The notes under the pieces were generated by a model that worked only from the letters and a program-made list of their open reading frames with translations, was not told the origin of the DNA and searched no databases. The position numbers and the translations under genes are program-made. Below, in pieces: positions 42,346 to 51,036 of a stretch of 64,000 nucleotides of DNA (its first letter is position 1; every line of letters begins with the position of its first letter). The DNA comes from Kitasatospora sp. NBC_00315 (GTDB lineage: Bacteria; Actinomycetota; Actinomycetes; Streptomycetales; Streptomycetaceae), in the NCBI RefSeq assembly GCF_041435095.1, contig NZ_CP108025.1, positions 6,262,001-6,326,000 of the forward strand. The letters are read 5' to 3'.

Positions 42346-44607
42346 TCAGACACCGACCCGGCGGTGCCGGGCGCCGTCCCGCTCCGAGGGCGCCGGGGAG
42401 TCGGCGACCGGCTCGAACGCCTCGGTGTGCGAGAGGTCCGGGAGCCGGTCGAGCCAGCGCGGCAGGTACCAGTTGCGCTCGCCGAGCAGGGTCATCACGG
42501 CGGGCAGCAGCACCCCGCGGATGACGGTGGCGTCGATCAGCACCGCGACGGCCAGGCCGACGCCCATCTGCTTCATGGACTGCATGGAGAGCGTCCCGAA
42601 GACCGCGAACACCGCGACCATGATGACCGCCGCGCTGGTGACGACCCCGGCGGTGGAGCGGATGCCGTGGGCGACGGCCTCCCGGGTCGGCAGGCCGCGG
42701 TCGTGGCTCTCCTTGATCCGGGAGACCACGAAGACGTGGTAGTCCATCGAGAGCCCGAAGAGGATCACGAACAGGAACAGCGGGACCCAGCTCTCCACCG
42801 CGCCGACCCCGGCGGTGCCCAGCAGCGAGGCCCCGACACCGTGCTGGAACACCAGCGTCAGCACTCCGTACGCCGCGCCGACCGAGAGCAGGTTGAGCAC
42901 CACGGCGGTCAACGCGATGCCGAGCGAGCGGAACGAGGTGAGCATCAGCAGGAAGGCGAAGAGCACCACGAAGCCGAAGACCGGCAGCATGCTGCCCGTC
43001 ATCTGGCGGTTGAAGTCGTACGAACCGGCGGTGGAGCCGGTGACCGGGGCCTGCGTGCCGGGCACCTTGAGCAGGGTGGCCGGCACGATCTCGCCGCGCA
43101 GCGTCCGCAGGGCGTCGGTGCTGGCCCGGTCGTTGCCGGAGCCCGCGAGCGGGACGTCGACGGTGGCGATGTTCTGCTCCGGGTGCACGGTGACCTCGAT
43201 CGGGCCGTGCATCCGGCCGCTCGCCAGCGCCCGCGCCTTGAGGTCGGCGATCGCGGTGGTGATCGCGGGGGAGCCGATGTCGGCGGCCTTGATCACGACG
43301 GTGGCGGGGGAGGGGCTGCCGGGGAAGGCCGCCTCGATCCGCTCCGAGGTGGTGACCAGGGCGTTGCCCTTCGGCAGTTGCTGGCGGAAGGTCAGGTTGG
43401 CGGTGTGCATGGTGACCAGCGGGGCGGCGACCGCCAGCAGCAGGCCGCCGGCCAGGACGGTCGCGGCCAGCGGGCGGCGCAGCACCGGGGTGAGGACGGC
43501 GTTCCAGATCCGGCCGCCGTCGGCCGGCGCGGTGGTGCGGCGCAGGCGGTGCAGGAACGGCAGCCGGCCCTTCTCGACCCGGTCGCCGAGCAGGGAGAGC
43601 AGGGCGGGCAGCACGGTGAGCGAGCCGAGCACGGCGGTGACCACCACGACGATGGTGGCGTACGACATGGCCTGGAACTCGGCGACGCCGGTGAGGAACA
43701 TGCCGGCCATGGCGACCACCACGGTGACGCCGGAGATCAGGACGGCGCGCCCGCTGGTGGCGGCGGCGATCCGAAGGGCGGTCTCGGCGTCCCGGCCGGC
43801 GGCCCGCTCCTCGCGCTCGCGGCGCAGGTAGAAGAGGCAGTAGTCGACGCCGACGGCCAGGCCGACCAGCAGCATCACGGAGCCGGCACTGTCGCTGGTG
43901 TGCAGGAACCCGGTGCTGAGGGCGACCAGGCCACCCGCCGCGACGAACGCGGTGAGTGCGAGCAGCACCGGCAGCACGGCGGCGACCAGGGCGCCGAAGG
44001 CGACCAGCAGGATGCCGAGGGCGAGCGGCACGGCCGTCCACTCGGCGCGCTGGAAGTCGTCGGCGAACTGGTCGGAGACCCACTTGCCGGAGCTGGCCTC
44101 GCCGAGTTCGTCGACGGTCAGGTCGCGGTGCCGCGCCTGGACGGCGGCCACCGCGTCGAGCACGGCGGGGACGTTCTTGACCGCCTCCTCGCTGTCGCCC
44201 TCGACGGTGAACCGGACCAGGACCGAGTGGCGGTCCGCCGACACGGCTCCCGAGTCGTACGGGGAGCGCAGGTCGGCGGTCCTGCCGGTGCCGGTGACGG
44301 CGGCGACGACCTGGTCGACGACGGCGTGGAAGGCCGGGTCGTCCGCGGTCAGCGTGGCACTGCCGACGAGTACGCTCTCGCCGGCCGGGGTCTTGATACC
44401 GGCCTCGTCGAGGATCTTGGAGGCGCGGGCGACCTGGCCCGGCATCGACTCGGCGTCGGTGATCTTGGTGCTGCCGTGGGCGCCGCCGAGGTACGCGGCG
44501 AGGACGACGAACAGGAGCCAGCCGAAGACCGCGCTCTTGCGGTGCCTGGCGCTCCAGGCGCCCATGGCGGCGGCGAGCCCCCGCCCGCGGTCCTGCTTGG
44601 TAGTCAC
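42346..44607 (-). CDS. MMPL-family RND-type exporter
   Basis: Membrane transporter of 753 aa. The first half contains LLVGLAVGVDYCLFYLRREREE and the second LFVILFGLSMDYHVFVVSRIKE, the paired Asp-Tyr membrane motifs of MMPL proteins; two large outer loops lie at about 55-190 and 385-530. It starts at GTG 44607 (VTTKQDRGRG, then MGAWSARHRKSAVFGWLLF). It diverges from another MMPL gene across a 498-bp gap. Likely cargo is a lipid, polyketide or toxic compound, but nothing nearby names it. Confidence 0.93.
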   Translation of the reverse strand: MTTKQDRGRGLAAAMGAWSARHRKSAVFGWLLFVVLAAYLGGAHGSTKITDAESMPGQVARASKILDEAGIKTPAGESVLVGSATLTADDPAFHAVVDQVVAAVTGTGRTADLRSPYDSGAVSADRHSVLVRFTVEGDSEEAVKNVPAVLDAVAAVQARHRDLTVDELGEASSGKWVSDQFADDFQRAEWTAVPLALGILLVAFGALVAAVLPVLLALTAFVAAGGLVALSTGFLHTSDSAGSVMLLVGLAVGVDYCLFYLRREREERAAGRDAETALRIAAATSGRAVLISGVTVVVAMAGMFLTGVAEFQAMSYATIVVVVTAVLGSLTVLPALLSLLGDRVEKGRLPFLHRLRRTTAPADGGRIWNAVLTPVLRRPLAATVLAGGLLLAVAAPLVTMHTANLTFRQQLPKGNALVTTSERIEAAFPGSPSPATVVIKAADIGSPAITTAIADLKARALASGRMHGPIEVTVHPEQNIATVDVPLAGSGNDRASTDALRTLRGEIVPATLLKVPGTQAPVTGSTAGSYDFNRQMTGSMLPVFGFVVLFAFLLMLTSFRSLGIALTAVVLNLLSVGAAYGVLTLVFQHGVGASLLGTAGVGAVESWVPLFLFVILFGLSMDYHVFVVSRIKESHDRGLPTREAVAHGIRSTAGVVTSAAVIMVAVFAVFGTLSMQSMKQMGVGLAVAVLIDATVIRGVLLPAVMTLLGERNWYLPRWLDRLPDLSHTEAFEPVADSPAPSERDGARHRRVGV

Positions 44608-44941
44608 GGAGGTTCCCCCAGGATGTGCGGCGGTACGGGCCGCCGATGTCGGTGCCGGGATGCGGTCCGGCGTCACCACCGACACTAGGAACACCGGAAC
44701 TTCGCCGGAATCCGGCTGGCGGGGGAGTCGTCCCGGGGGTCCGCCTCGGGGAAGGGGTGGGGTTTTCCCTACCTGTCCGCCCTGACACGCGTCGGGGGTC
44801 TCCTCCTTGGGGACGGCGCGAGATCCACCCTGAGGGGGAGGGGTCTCCACCCGGAGCACGAGGTCAGCGGGCCTGCGTCCGGTGCAGGATGGTCCGGGGG
44901 CGGCCGTGCCGGCGCTCCGAGGGGCGGATCCACGGGGGCTG

Positions 44942-44961
44942 CTTGCCGGGCGGCAAGCAAG
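44942..44961. promoter_or_regulatory. Palindromic operator upstream of MMPL gene
   Basis: TGCTTGCCG-GG-CGGCAAGCA, perfect 9-bp arms. Its left arm contains TTGCCG (44945-44950), a -35-like hexamer 19 bp from TAGGAT, so a bound repressor would block RNA polymerase. It resembles TetR-type sites. Confidence 0.6.
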
Positions 44962-44969
44962 GGCTCGTA

Positions 44970-44975
44970 GGATGA
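44970..44975 (+). promoter_or_regulatory. Candidate -10 box of MMPL gene
   Basis: TAGGAT, paired with TTGCCG at 44945-44950, about 130 nt before the MMPL start. Confidence 0.4.
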
Positions 44976-45105
44976 TGCTCCAGTCACTTACCTGCCGACC
45001 GGCTAAGGAAGACCCTCCGGGGCCGCTCCCGAATCGGTCCTCAACCGTCGCCCGGCGTCCCACCCCCAGGGCTGCGGTGAACCATGCCCAGGAGGCAAAG
45101 CGAGC

Positions 45106-47280
45106 ATGTTCCACCGAATCGGACAATTCGTGGTACGCCGTGCGTGGTGGGTGATCGCGGCGTGGGTGGTCGCGGCCATCGCGATCATCGGCACCGCCCC
45201 GACGCTGACGGCGCAGACCGACGAAGCGGCCTTCCTGCCCAAGCACTACGAGTCCATCCAGGCCTCGATGCTCCAGGAGAAGGCCTTCCCGGCCAGCTTC
45301 ACCCCCGGCGCGCTGATGCTCTTCGAGCGCACCGACGGCGGAAAGCTGGACGACGCGGACAAGGCCACCATGGACAAGGTGGTCCAGGGCCTCACCGACA
45401 AGCACATCGCGCTGGTCGAGCAGATCATCCCGGTCAGCGACCAGTCGATGTCCAAGGACGGCAAGTACGCGCTGTCGATGGTCGCCATCGACAAGACGAA
45501 GATGCAGTCCCCGGAGTACGGCGACGCCGCCAAGGCGCTCCGTACGGACGGCGCCGACCTGACCGCGGGCACCCCGCTGAAGTTCCAGGTCGGCGGCCAG
45601 GCCGCGATGAACCTGGACCAGAAGGACTCCTCCGCGCTGGCCAACGCCCTGATCGGCGGCGGCACGGTGGTGATCATCCTGCTCACCCTGGGGATCATCT
45701 TCCGCAGCCCGATCATCGCCCTGCTGCCGATCCTGTCGATCTTCGTCTACTCGATGGTCGCCAACGGCCTGATCGCCGACGCGAGCAAGCTCTTCGGGCT
45801 CAAGTCCGACGCCTCCATGTCGGCGATCCTGATCGTGGTGCTGTTCGGAGTCGGCACCGACTACTTCCTCTTCCTGATGTTCCGCTACCGAGAGCGGTTG
45901 CGGGCCGGCGAGGACCGCAAGACCGCCGTGGTCAACGCGGTCGGCCGGGTCGGCGAGGCGATCGCCTCCGCCGCCGGCGCCGTCGTGGTGGCCTTCGCGG
46001 TGCTGGTGCTCTCCAGCCTCGGCCTGTTCAAGGCGCTCGGCCCGTCGCTGGCCATCGCGGTCGCCGTCACCGCCCTGGCGTCGGTCACCCTGGTGCCCGC
46101 GATCCTCTCCCTGATCCCGGAGAGGGTGCTGTTCTGGCCCTCCAAGGCCTGGAAGCTGGAGCCCAAGGGCGCCCGCTTCGCCGCCATCGGCAAGGCGGTC
46201 AGCCGTCGCCCGCTGGTCGCGGTTCTCGGCTCCGGCGTGGTCATGCTGGCGCTGGCCCTCTCGGTGGTCGGCTACAAGGGCACCTTCGACCTGGCCGGCA
46301 GCTCCATGCCGAAGAGCAAGGAGTCGATGGTCGTCCAGGACAGGCTGATGACGGCGTTCTCGGCCGGCGCGGCCGACCCGAGCCACGTCTACCTGACCAC
46401 CACCCAGGACGGCGCCAAGCTCGACACCGCCGCGCTGGACGCCTACGCGGCCAAGCTCGGCGCGGTCGACGGCGTCGCCTCCGCCTCGCTGCCCAAGAAC
46501 GGGCTCAGCAAGGACGGCTCCACCGCCGACTTCACCGTCCTGCTCAAGGACGCCCCGGCCAGCAACAAGGCGATCGGCACCATCGCGGGCCTGCGCGACA
46601 CGGCCCACTCCCAGGCGCCGGCCGGCACCAAGGCGTACGTCGGCGGCCTCACGTCCGTCTACAAGGACATCAACACCGCGATGGCGCACGACTACTCGCT
46701 GGTGTTCCCGGTCGCCGCACTGCTGATCATGGTGATCCTCGGCCTGCTGCTGCGCAGCGTCGTCGCGCCGTGGTACCTGATGGCCTCGGTCGGGCTGGGC
46801 TTCGGCGCGACCCTGGGGGCCACCAAGCTGGTCTTCCAGAACTTCAGCGGCGAGCCCGGTCTGATGTTCATGCTGCCGATCTTCATCTACCTCTTCGTGG
46901 TGGCGATCGGTACCGACTACAACATCCTGATGATCGCCCGCCTGCGGGAGGAGGCCCGCGAGGGCCGCAGCCCCCGCGAGGCGGCGGGTGAGGCGATCCG
47001 GCACGGCGGTCCGACCGTCGCGGCGGCCGGCTTCATCCTGGCGGCGACCTTCGCCACCATGATGCTGGCGGGCAACACCCTGTTCAGCGAGATGGGCTTC
47101 TCGATCGCGTTCGGCATCGTGCTGGCGGCGTTCGTGATGTCGCTCTTCTTCACTCCGGCGCTGACCGCGCTGCTGGGCCGGGCGGCCTGGTGGCCGGGGC
47201 ACGGAGACACCGCGGGCCACGGCCACCAGGCCGCGGTCGCCGAGACCCACGGTGCGCCGGAGCCGGCCGGGCGGCGCTGA
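45106..47280 (+). CDS. MMPL-family RND-type exporter
   Basis: Membrane transporter of 724 aa with the two-half RND layout. VLFGVGTDYFLFLMFRYRERLR and LFVVAIGTDYNILMIARLREE are the GTDY signatures typical of the MmpL subgroup found in actinomycetes. The outer loops are Lys/Asp-rich. The C-terminus ends in a His-rich tail (HGDTAGHGHQ). ATG at 45106 with AGGAGG about 12 nt upstream. Codons such as AAG and GAC dominate, suggesting good expression. Regulation by a repressor at the upstream palindrome is inferred. Confidence 0.94.
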   Translation: MFHRIGQFVVRRAWWVIAAWVVAAIAIIGTAPTLTAQTDEAAFLPKHYESIQASMLQEKAFPASFTPGALMLFERTDGGKLDDADKATMDKVVQGLTDKHIALVEQIIPVSDQSMSKDGKYALSMVAIDKTKMQSPEYGDAAKALRTDGADLTAGTPLKFQVGGQAAMNLDQKDSSALANALIGGGTVVIILLTLGIIFRSPIIALLPILSIFVYSMVANGLIADASKLFGLKSDASMSAILIVVLFGVGTDYFLFLMFRYRERLRAGEDRKTAVVNAVGRVGEAIASAAGAVVVAFAVLVLSSLGLFKALGPSLAIAVAVTALASVTLVPAILSLIPERVLFWPSKAWKLEPKGARFAAIGKAVSRRPLVAVLGSGVVMLALALSVVGYKGTFDLAGSSMPKSKESMVVQDRLMTAFSAGAADPSHVYLTTTQDGAKLDTAALDAYAAKLGAVDGVASASLPKNGLSKDGSTADFTVLLKDAPASNKAIGTIAGLRDTAHSQAPAGTKAYVGGLTSVYKDINTAMAHDYSLVFPVAALLIMVILGLLLRSVVAPWYLMASVGLGFGATLGATKLVFQNFSGEPGLMFMLPIFIYLFVVAIGTDYNILMIARLREEAREGRSPREAAGEAIRHGGPTVAAAGFILAATFATMMLAGNTLFSEMGFSIAFGIVLAAFVMSLFFTPALTALLGRAAWWPGHGDTAGHGHQAAVAETHGAPEPAGRR

Positions 47281-47318
47281 CGCGTCGTACCTCCCGACCC
47301 GGGTCCTACCTGGTCACA

Positions 47319-47356
47319 GGGCACCCGGCGGCCGCTTCGGCGGCCGCCGGGTGCCC
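47319..47356 (+). terminator. MMPL gene terminator
   Basis: Perfect 16-bp stem GGGCACCCGGCGGCCG / CGGCCGCCGGGTGCCC with CTTCGG loop, 38 nt after the stop. Confidence 0.9.
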
Positions 47357-47425
47357 TCGCCGTGGGCCCTGCAAACGTGACGTGTCCGGCAAAAAATCAC
47401 TCGATCATTCCGCTGGGCACCGTGC

Positions 47426-47431
47426 TACAGT
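47426..47431 (+). promoter_or_regulatory. Candidate -10 box of the cold-shock gene
   Basis: TACAGT about 165 nt upstream of the csp start; the -35 is not recognisable. It predicts a long 5' leader. Confidence 0.45.
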
Positions 47432-47470
47432 CGACGCAGTTGCAGTTTTGGTTCCCATGAACGTCTGTGT

Positions 47471-47509
47471 GCGCCTGCTGGTACCAACCAACAGGCGCAT
47501 TTGTTTTGT
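47471..47509 (+). promoter_or_regulatory. Leader hairpin with U-rich tail upstream of csp
   Basis: GCGCCTGCTGGT pairs with ACCAACAGGCGC (11 of 12) across an ACCA loop and is followed by ATTTGTTTTGT. This is terminator-like but lies inside the presumed csp leader, 88 nt before the start. It may be an attenuator or temperature-dependent structure. Confidence 0.6.
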
Positions 47510-47596
47510 CCGGTGTTTCAGTCTCCGGATGGGGATCGCGGCTACTTTGGGGCTCACGAGGTGTGGGTCCCGATGCCCCAGTATGAGGAGACGGTT

Positions 47597-47800
47597 ATGG
47601 CTACCGGCACCGTGAAGTGGTTCAACAGCGAAAAGGGCTTCGGCTTCATCGAGCAGGACGGCGGCGGCGCTGACGTGTTCGCCCACTACTCGAACATCCA
47701 GGCGAACGGTTTCCGTGAGCTGGTCGAGGGCCAGAAGGTCGAGTTCGACGTCACCCAGGGCCAGAAGGGCCCGCAGGCCGAGAACATCCGCGTCATCTGA
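47597..47800 (+). CDS. Cold-shock protein (CspA family)
   Basis: Single cold-shock domain of 67 aa that binds single-stranded RNA or DNA and melts mRNA structure. MATGTVKWFNSEKGFGFIEQ contains RNP1 (KGFGFI), and VFAHYSNI is the RNP2 region with the aromatic surface. The C-terminus EFDVTQGQKGPQAENIRVI is typical for Streptomyces. ATG at 47597 with GAGGAG about 10 nt upstream. The long AT-richer leader with a hairpin suggests post-transcriptional control. A DEAD-box helicase gene follows. Confidence 0.97.
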   Translation: MATGTVKWFNSEKGFGFIEQDGGGADVFAHYSNIQANGFRELVEGQKVEFDVTQGQKGPQAENIRVI

Positions 47801-47834
47801 GTCCAGCCTCCGAGCTGACTCGCGAGTCGCGAAG

Positions 47835-47866
47835 CGAGGGCCCGTACCGCACGGTGCGGGCCCTCG
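47835..47866 (+). terminator. csp terminator
   Basis: CGAGGGCCCG / CGGGCCCTCG 10-bp stem with a further CCG/CGG pairing in its loop. Small GC hairpins at 47938-47958 and 47965-47977 follow before the helicase gene. Confidence 0.8.
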
Positions 47867-48037
47867 TGCATGCCGCCGAACGGCCGGGGCGGCAGTGGTT
47901 CATTCCTCTCCTGACGGCCGACCTTCCCCAGCTCCCCGCTGGGGGCCCTACCCCCAGCCTCCGCGGGGGGTACCCCCAAGGTCCGCCACCACGGCACAGC
48001 CGTGGCAGTCGGCCGTATCAGGACGGAACATCACCAC

Positions 48038-49774
48038 ATGACCGATCAGTCACGCCCGCAGCGCAACCGCAGCACCGGCGGCCGCACCCAGGGCGCCGCA
48101 GCAGGCCAGGCCGGCCGCGGCCGCCCCCGCACGGGCGGCAACGCGAGCAGCAGCGGCGGCTTCAGTGACGCCCAGCGCCGCAGCGGCACCAGCGGTGGCG
48201 GCCTGCGCGGCGCCGGCGCCGCCAACAACGGCGGCCGTGGCCGCGGCCGCGGCGCCGCCCCCCGCGAGCGCGCCGTCGAGGCGCCCGCCGACTTCGCCGT
48301 CGTCGAGGGCACCCCGGCCCGCCCGCCGGCGGCGACCTTCGCCGAGCTGGAGATGCCCAAGGGCCTGCTCTCCGCACTGACCCGCGAGGGTGTCACCGAG
48401 CCCTTCCCGATCCAGTCGGCCACGCTGCCGGACGCGATCGCCGGGCGCGACGTGCTGGGCCGCGGCCGTACCGGCTCCGGCAAGACCCTCGCCTTCGGCC
48501 TGTCGATCCTCGCCCGGACGGCCGGCAAGCGCGCCGACGCGCGCCGCCCGCTGGCCCTGGTCCTGGTCCCGACCCGCGAGCTGGCCCAGCAGGTCACGGA
48601 CGCCCTCACCCCGTACGCGACCGCGGTGAACCTGCGGATCGCCACCGTCGTCGGCGGTATGTCGATCACCCGGCAGGCGAACGCGCTGCGCCGGGGCGCC
48701 GAGGTGCTGGTGGCCACTCCCGGCCGCCTCGACGACCTGATCAACCGCCAGGACGTCCGGCTGGACGACGTCGCCGTCACCGTCCTCGACGAGGCCGACC
48801 AGATGGCCGACATGGGCTTCCTGCCGCAGGTCACCAAGCTGCTGGAGCAGGTCGCCGAGGGCGGGCAGCGGATGCTGTTCTCCGCCACGCTGGACCGCAA
48901 CGTGGACCGCCTGGTCCGCCGCTTCCTGACCGACCCGGTGACGCACTCGGTCGACCCGTCGGCCGGCGCGGTGACCACCATGGACCACCACGTCCTGCAG
49001 ATCGACGCGACCGACAAGGCCTCCGCCACCGCGCACATCGCCGCCCGCGAGGGCCGGGTGATCATGTTCGTGCACACCAAGCACGGCGCCGACCGCCTCG
49101 CCAAGCAGCTGCTGGCCACCGGCGTGAAGGCCGCCGCCCTGCACGGCGGGAAGTCCCAGCCGCAGCGCAACCGCACGCTGGACCAGTTCCGCGAGGGCCA
49201 CGTCTCCGCGCTGATCGCCACCAACGTCGCCGCCCGCGGCATCCACATCGACGGTCTCGACCTGGTCGTGAACGTCGACCCGCCGATCGACCACAAGGAC
49301 TACCTGCACCGCGGCGGCCGTACCGCCCGGGCCGGCGAGTCCGGCACGGTGGTGACCCTGGTGCTCCCCGAGCAGCGCCGCGAGGTCAGCCGCCTGATGA
49401 CCACCGCCGGCATCCGCCCGACCACCACCAAGGTCCGGCCCGGCGACGCCGAGCTGGCCCGGATCACCGGTGCCCGCACGCCCTCCGGCATCGCGGTCGC
49501 CCTGGCCGTGCCGATCTCCCAGGCCCCGGCCGCTGCCACCAGCGCCCCGCGCCGGCGCACCTCCGGCCCGCGCTCCGCGCTGCCCGCCGACGTCGACATC
49601 AACGGCAACGCCCGCCGTCGCCGTCCCAAGCAGCGGATGGGCACCACCGGTGGCGGCGCGACCCACACCGCGGCCGGCTTCTCCGGCAAGGCCAGCGTCG
49701 GCTCCAAGCCCGGCTCCGGCTCGAAGACCGGCTCCAACTACGGCACGGGCCGCCAGCGCCGCCAGGCGGGCTGA
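48038..49774 (+). CDS. DEAD-box RNA helicase
   Basis: ATP-dependent RNA helicase of 578 aa. A Gly/Arg/Ser-rich N-terminal tail of about 85 residues precedes the core: Q motif FPIQSATLPDAIAG, Walker A GRTGSGKT, PTRELAQQV, TPGR, DEAD, SAT, then ATNVAARGIHI and HRGGRTARAG. A basic Gly/Ser-rich C-terminal tail follows, probably for RNA binding. Its position after a cold-shock gene suggests a role in RNA remodelling at low temperature or ribosome assembly. ATG at 48038; the frame extends slightly upstream without a better start. Confidence 0.96.
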   Translation: MTDQSRPQRNRSTGGRTQGAAAGQAGRGRPRTGGNASSSGGFSDAQRRSGTSGGGLRGAGAANNGGRGRGRGAAPRERAVEAPADFAVVEGTPARPPAATFAELEMPKGLLSALTREGVTEPFPIQSATLPDAIAGRDVLGRGRTGSGKTLAFGLSILARTAGKRADARRPLALVLVPTRELAQQVTDALTPYATAVNLRIATVVGGMSITRQANALRRGAEVLVATPGRLDDLINRQDVRLDDVAVTVLDEADQMADMGFLPQVTKLLEQVAEGGQRMLFSATLDRNVDRLVRRFLTDPVTHSVDPSAGAVTTMDHHVLQIDATDKASATAHIAAREGRVIMFVHTKHGADRLAKQLLATGVKAAALHGGKSQPQRNRTLDQFREGHVSALIATNVAARGIHIDGLDLVVNVDPPIDHKDYLHRGGRTARAGESGTVVTLVLPEQRREVSRLMTTAGIRPTTTKVRPGDAELARITGARTPSGIAVALAVPISQAPAAATSAPRRRTSGPRSALPADVDINGNARRRRPKQRMGTTGGGATHTAAGFSGKASVGSKPGSGSKTGSNYGTGRQRRQAG

Positions 49775-49814
49775 CCGGGCTCCCGGCTCCCGGGCTCCCG
49801 GTCCGACGGACACA

Positions 49815-49850
49815 CGAAGCGGGCACCGCCTCCGGGCGGTGCCCGCTTCG
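49815..49850 (+). terminator. DEAD-box helicase gene terminator
   Basis: Perfect 16-bp stem CGAAGCGGGCACCGCC / GGCGGTGCCCGCTTCG with TCCG loop, 40 nt after the stop. Confidence 0.9.
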
Positions 49851-49923
49851 CCGTTGCCGCCCTTCGCCGGCGGCGCCCACCCCGCGCACCCGTGGCCCGG
49901 CACCCGTGGCCCCGCACCCGCCG

Positions 49924-50796
49924 TTACGCCTCGCTGAGCGCGTGCGCCGGGGCCAGGCGGTGGAAGCGACGAGCCGTGGCCTCGTCCCTCGGGGCGAACA
50001 CCACCAGTTCCAGGCGGGGTTCGGCCTGGGCGAGCAGGACGGCCTGGTCGATCCGCAGCAGGCCCAACTCCTCGTGCTCCAAGTCCTTCTCGGTGCCGGA
50101 GCGTTGCTGCACCTGGTGCTCGTCCAGCCAGCGGGAGGCCTCCGGGAAGCCGGCCCGCAGCCGGACGATCAGGGACGCCAGTCGACGGGCACCAGGGGAG
50201 TCGTCACCGCCGCGTTCACCGTAGGCGGCGCGCAGTTGGGCCAGCATCCGGCGGGCGTGCTGCTCCCAGTCGACCGTTCTGGCCCGGTGCTTCTGGTTGG
50301 CGAACACCACCCAGGCGAGATTGCGGTCCTGCTCGGACCACCGGGCGAAGTCGAACAGCGCCTCGGCCTGGGGGTTCCAGGCCCGGATGTCCCAGGCCGA
50401 GTCGATCAGGAAGGCGGGCGACGGCGACTGCGAGTGCATCAGCCGCAGCAGCGCGTCCGGCACCCGCTCGGTCACCGCGCGTTCGACCGGCTGGGGGTGA
50501 CTGCCCGCCAGCCTGAAGAGGTACTCGGTCTCCGCGCGGTCCAGGCGCAGCGTCCGGGCCAGGCTGGTCAGCACCTCGGGGGAGGGGTTGATCGCCCGCC
50601 CCTGCTCCAGCCAGGTGTACCAGGTCACCCCGACACCCGCGAGCACCGCCAGCTCCTCCCGCCGCAGGCCCGGGGTGCGGCGGCGCAGCCCGGGGGCCAT
50701 CCCCACGTCCTCGGGGGTGAGCCGGGCCCGTCGACTGCGCAGGAAGTTCGACAGTGCCGTCCGACGTGTCGCCGTCGCGGTCGCCGTCATCGTCAT
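49924..50796 (-). CDS. XRE-family regulator with MmyB-like ligand domain
   Basis: Regulator of 290 aa in the same family as the one at 40432. LSNFLRSRRARLTPEDVGM and RRRTPGLRREELAVLAGVGV (HTH) with YTWLEQGRAINPSPEVL give the DNA-binding half; the MmyB-like half includes FLIDSAWDIRAWNPQAEALF, LAWVVFANQKHRARTVDWEQ and the C-terminal FAPRDEATARRFHRLAPAHA. ATG at 50796. No clear target is adjacent; a palindrome just upstream suggests autoregulation. The ligand (possibly a lipid or fatty acid, as proposed for MmyB) is unknown. Confidence 0.92.
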   Translation of the reverse strand: MTMTATATATRRTALSNFLRSRRARLTPEDVGMAPGLRRRTPGLRREELAVLAGVGVTWYTWLEQGRAINPSPEVLTSLARTLRLDRAETEYLFRLAGSHPQPVERAVTERVPDALLRLMHSQSPSPAFLIDSAWDIRAWNPQAEALFDFARWSEQDRNLAWVVFANQKHRARTVDWEQHARRMLAQLRAAYGERGGDDSPGARRLASLIVRLRAGFPEASRWLDEHQVQQRSGTEKDLEHEELGLLRIDQAVLLAQAEPRLELVVFAPRDEATARRFHRLAPAHALSEA

Positions 50797-50819
50797 GGTG
50801 CGTCCCCCACTTCCGTTGC

Positions 50820-50838
50820 CTGGTAGCCGTACTACCAG
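50820..50838. promoter_or_regulatory. Palindrome upstream of the XRE regulator
   Basis: CTGGTAG-CCGTA-CTACCAG, perfect 7-bp arms, 24 bp ahead of the regulator's start. An autoregulatory operator is likely. Confidence 0.5.
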
Positions 50839-51036
50839 TATTGCCACGCACTGCTGCGGCGCCGTGGATACCGCGAAGCTTGCTCTTAAAGGAACACGGG
50901 CCTTCGTCGTCCGTGGCACCGGTCCCTCGGCGATCCGGCCGACGGACCGGCCGACGGACCGACCGCCGCGTCCGACCCACCCGAAACAATCTGTCGAACC
51001 GATCCCTCGCGGGATCCGTCACAGGGGGCCAGCCTC

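Larger units (their letters stand above)
44608..45105. other. Divergent intergenic region between two MMPL genes
   Basis: Contains no gene I can support. It holds the operator-like palindrome at 44942-44961 and the -10 candidate at 44970-44975; the left half, which should carry the promoter of the leftward gene, shows no clear hexamers. Confidence 0.5.

Noticed and set aside
47457..47615. 52-codon frame in the csp leader ending inside csp, with a TTA codon
   Set aside because: Third positions are only slightly G/C-rich, it spans the hairpin, and the TTA arises from the csp start context; it looks non-coding, though the hairpin itself is kept as a finding.
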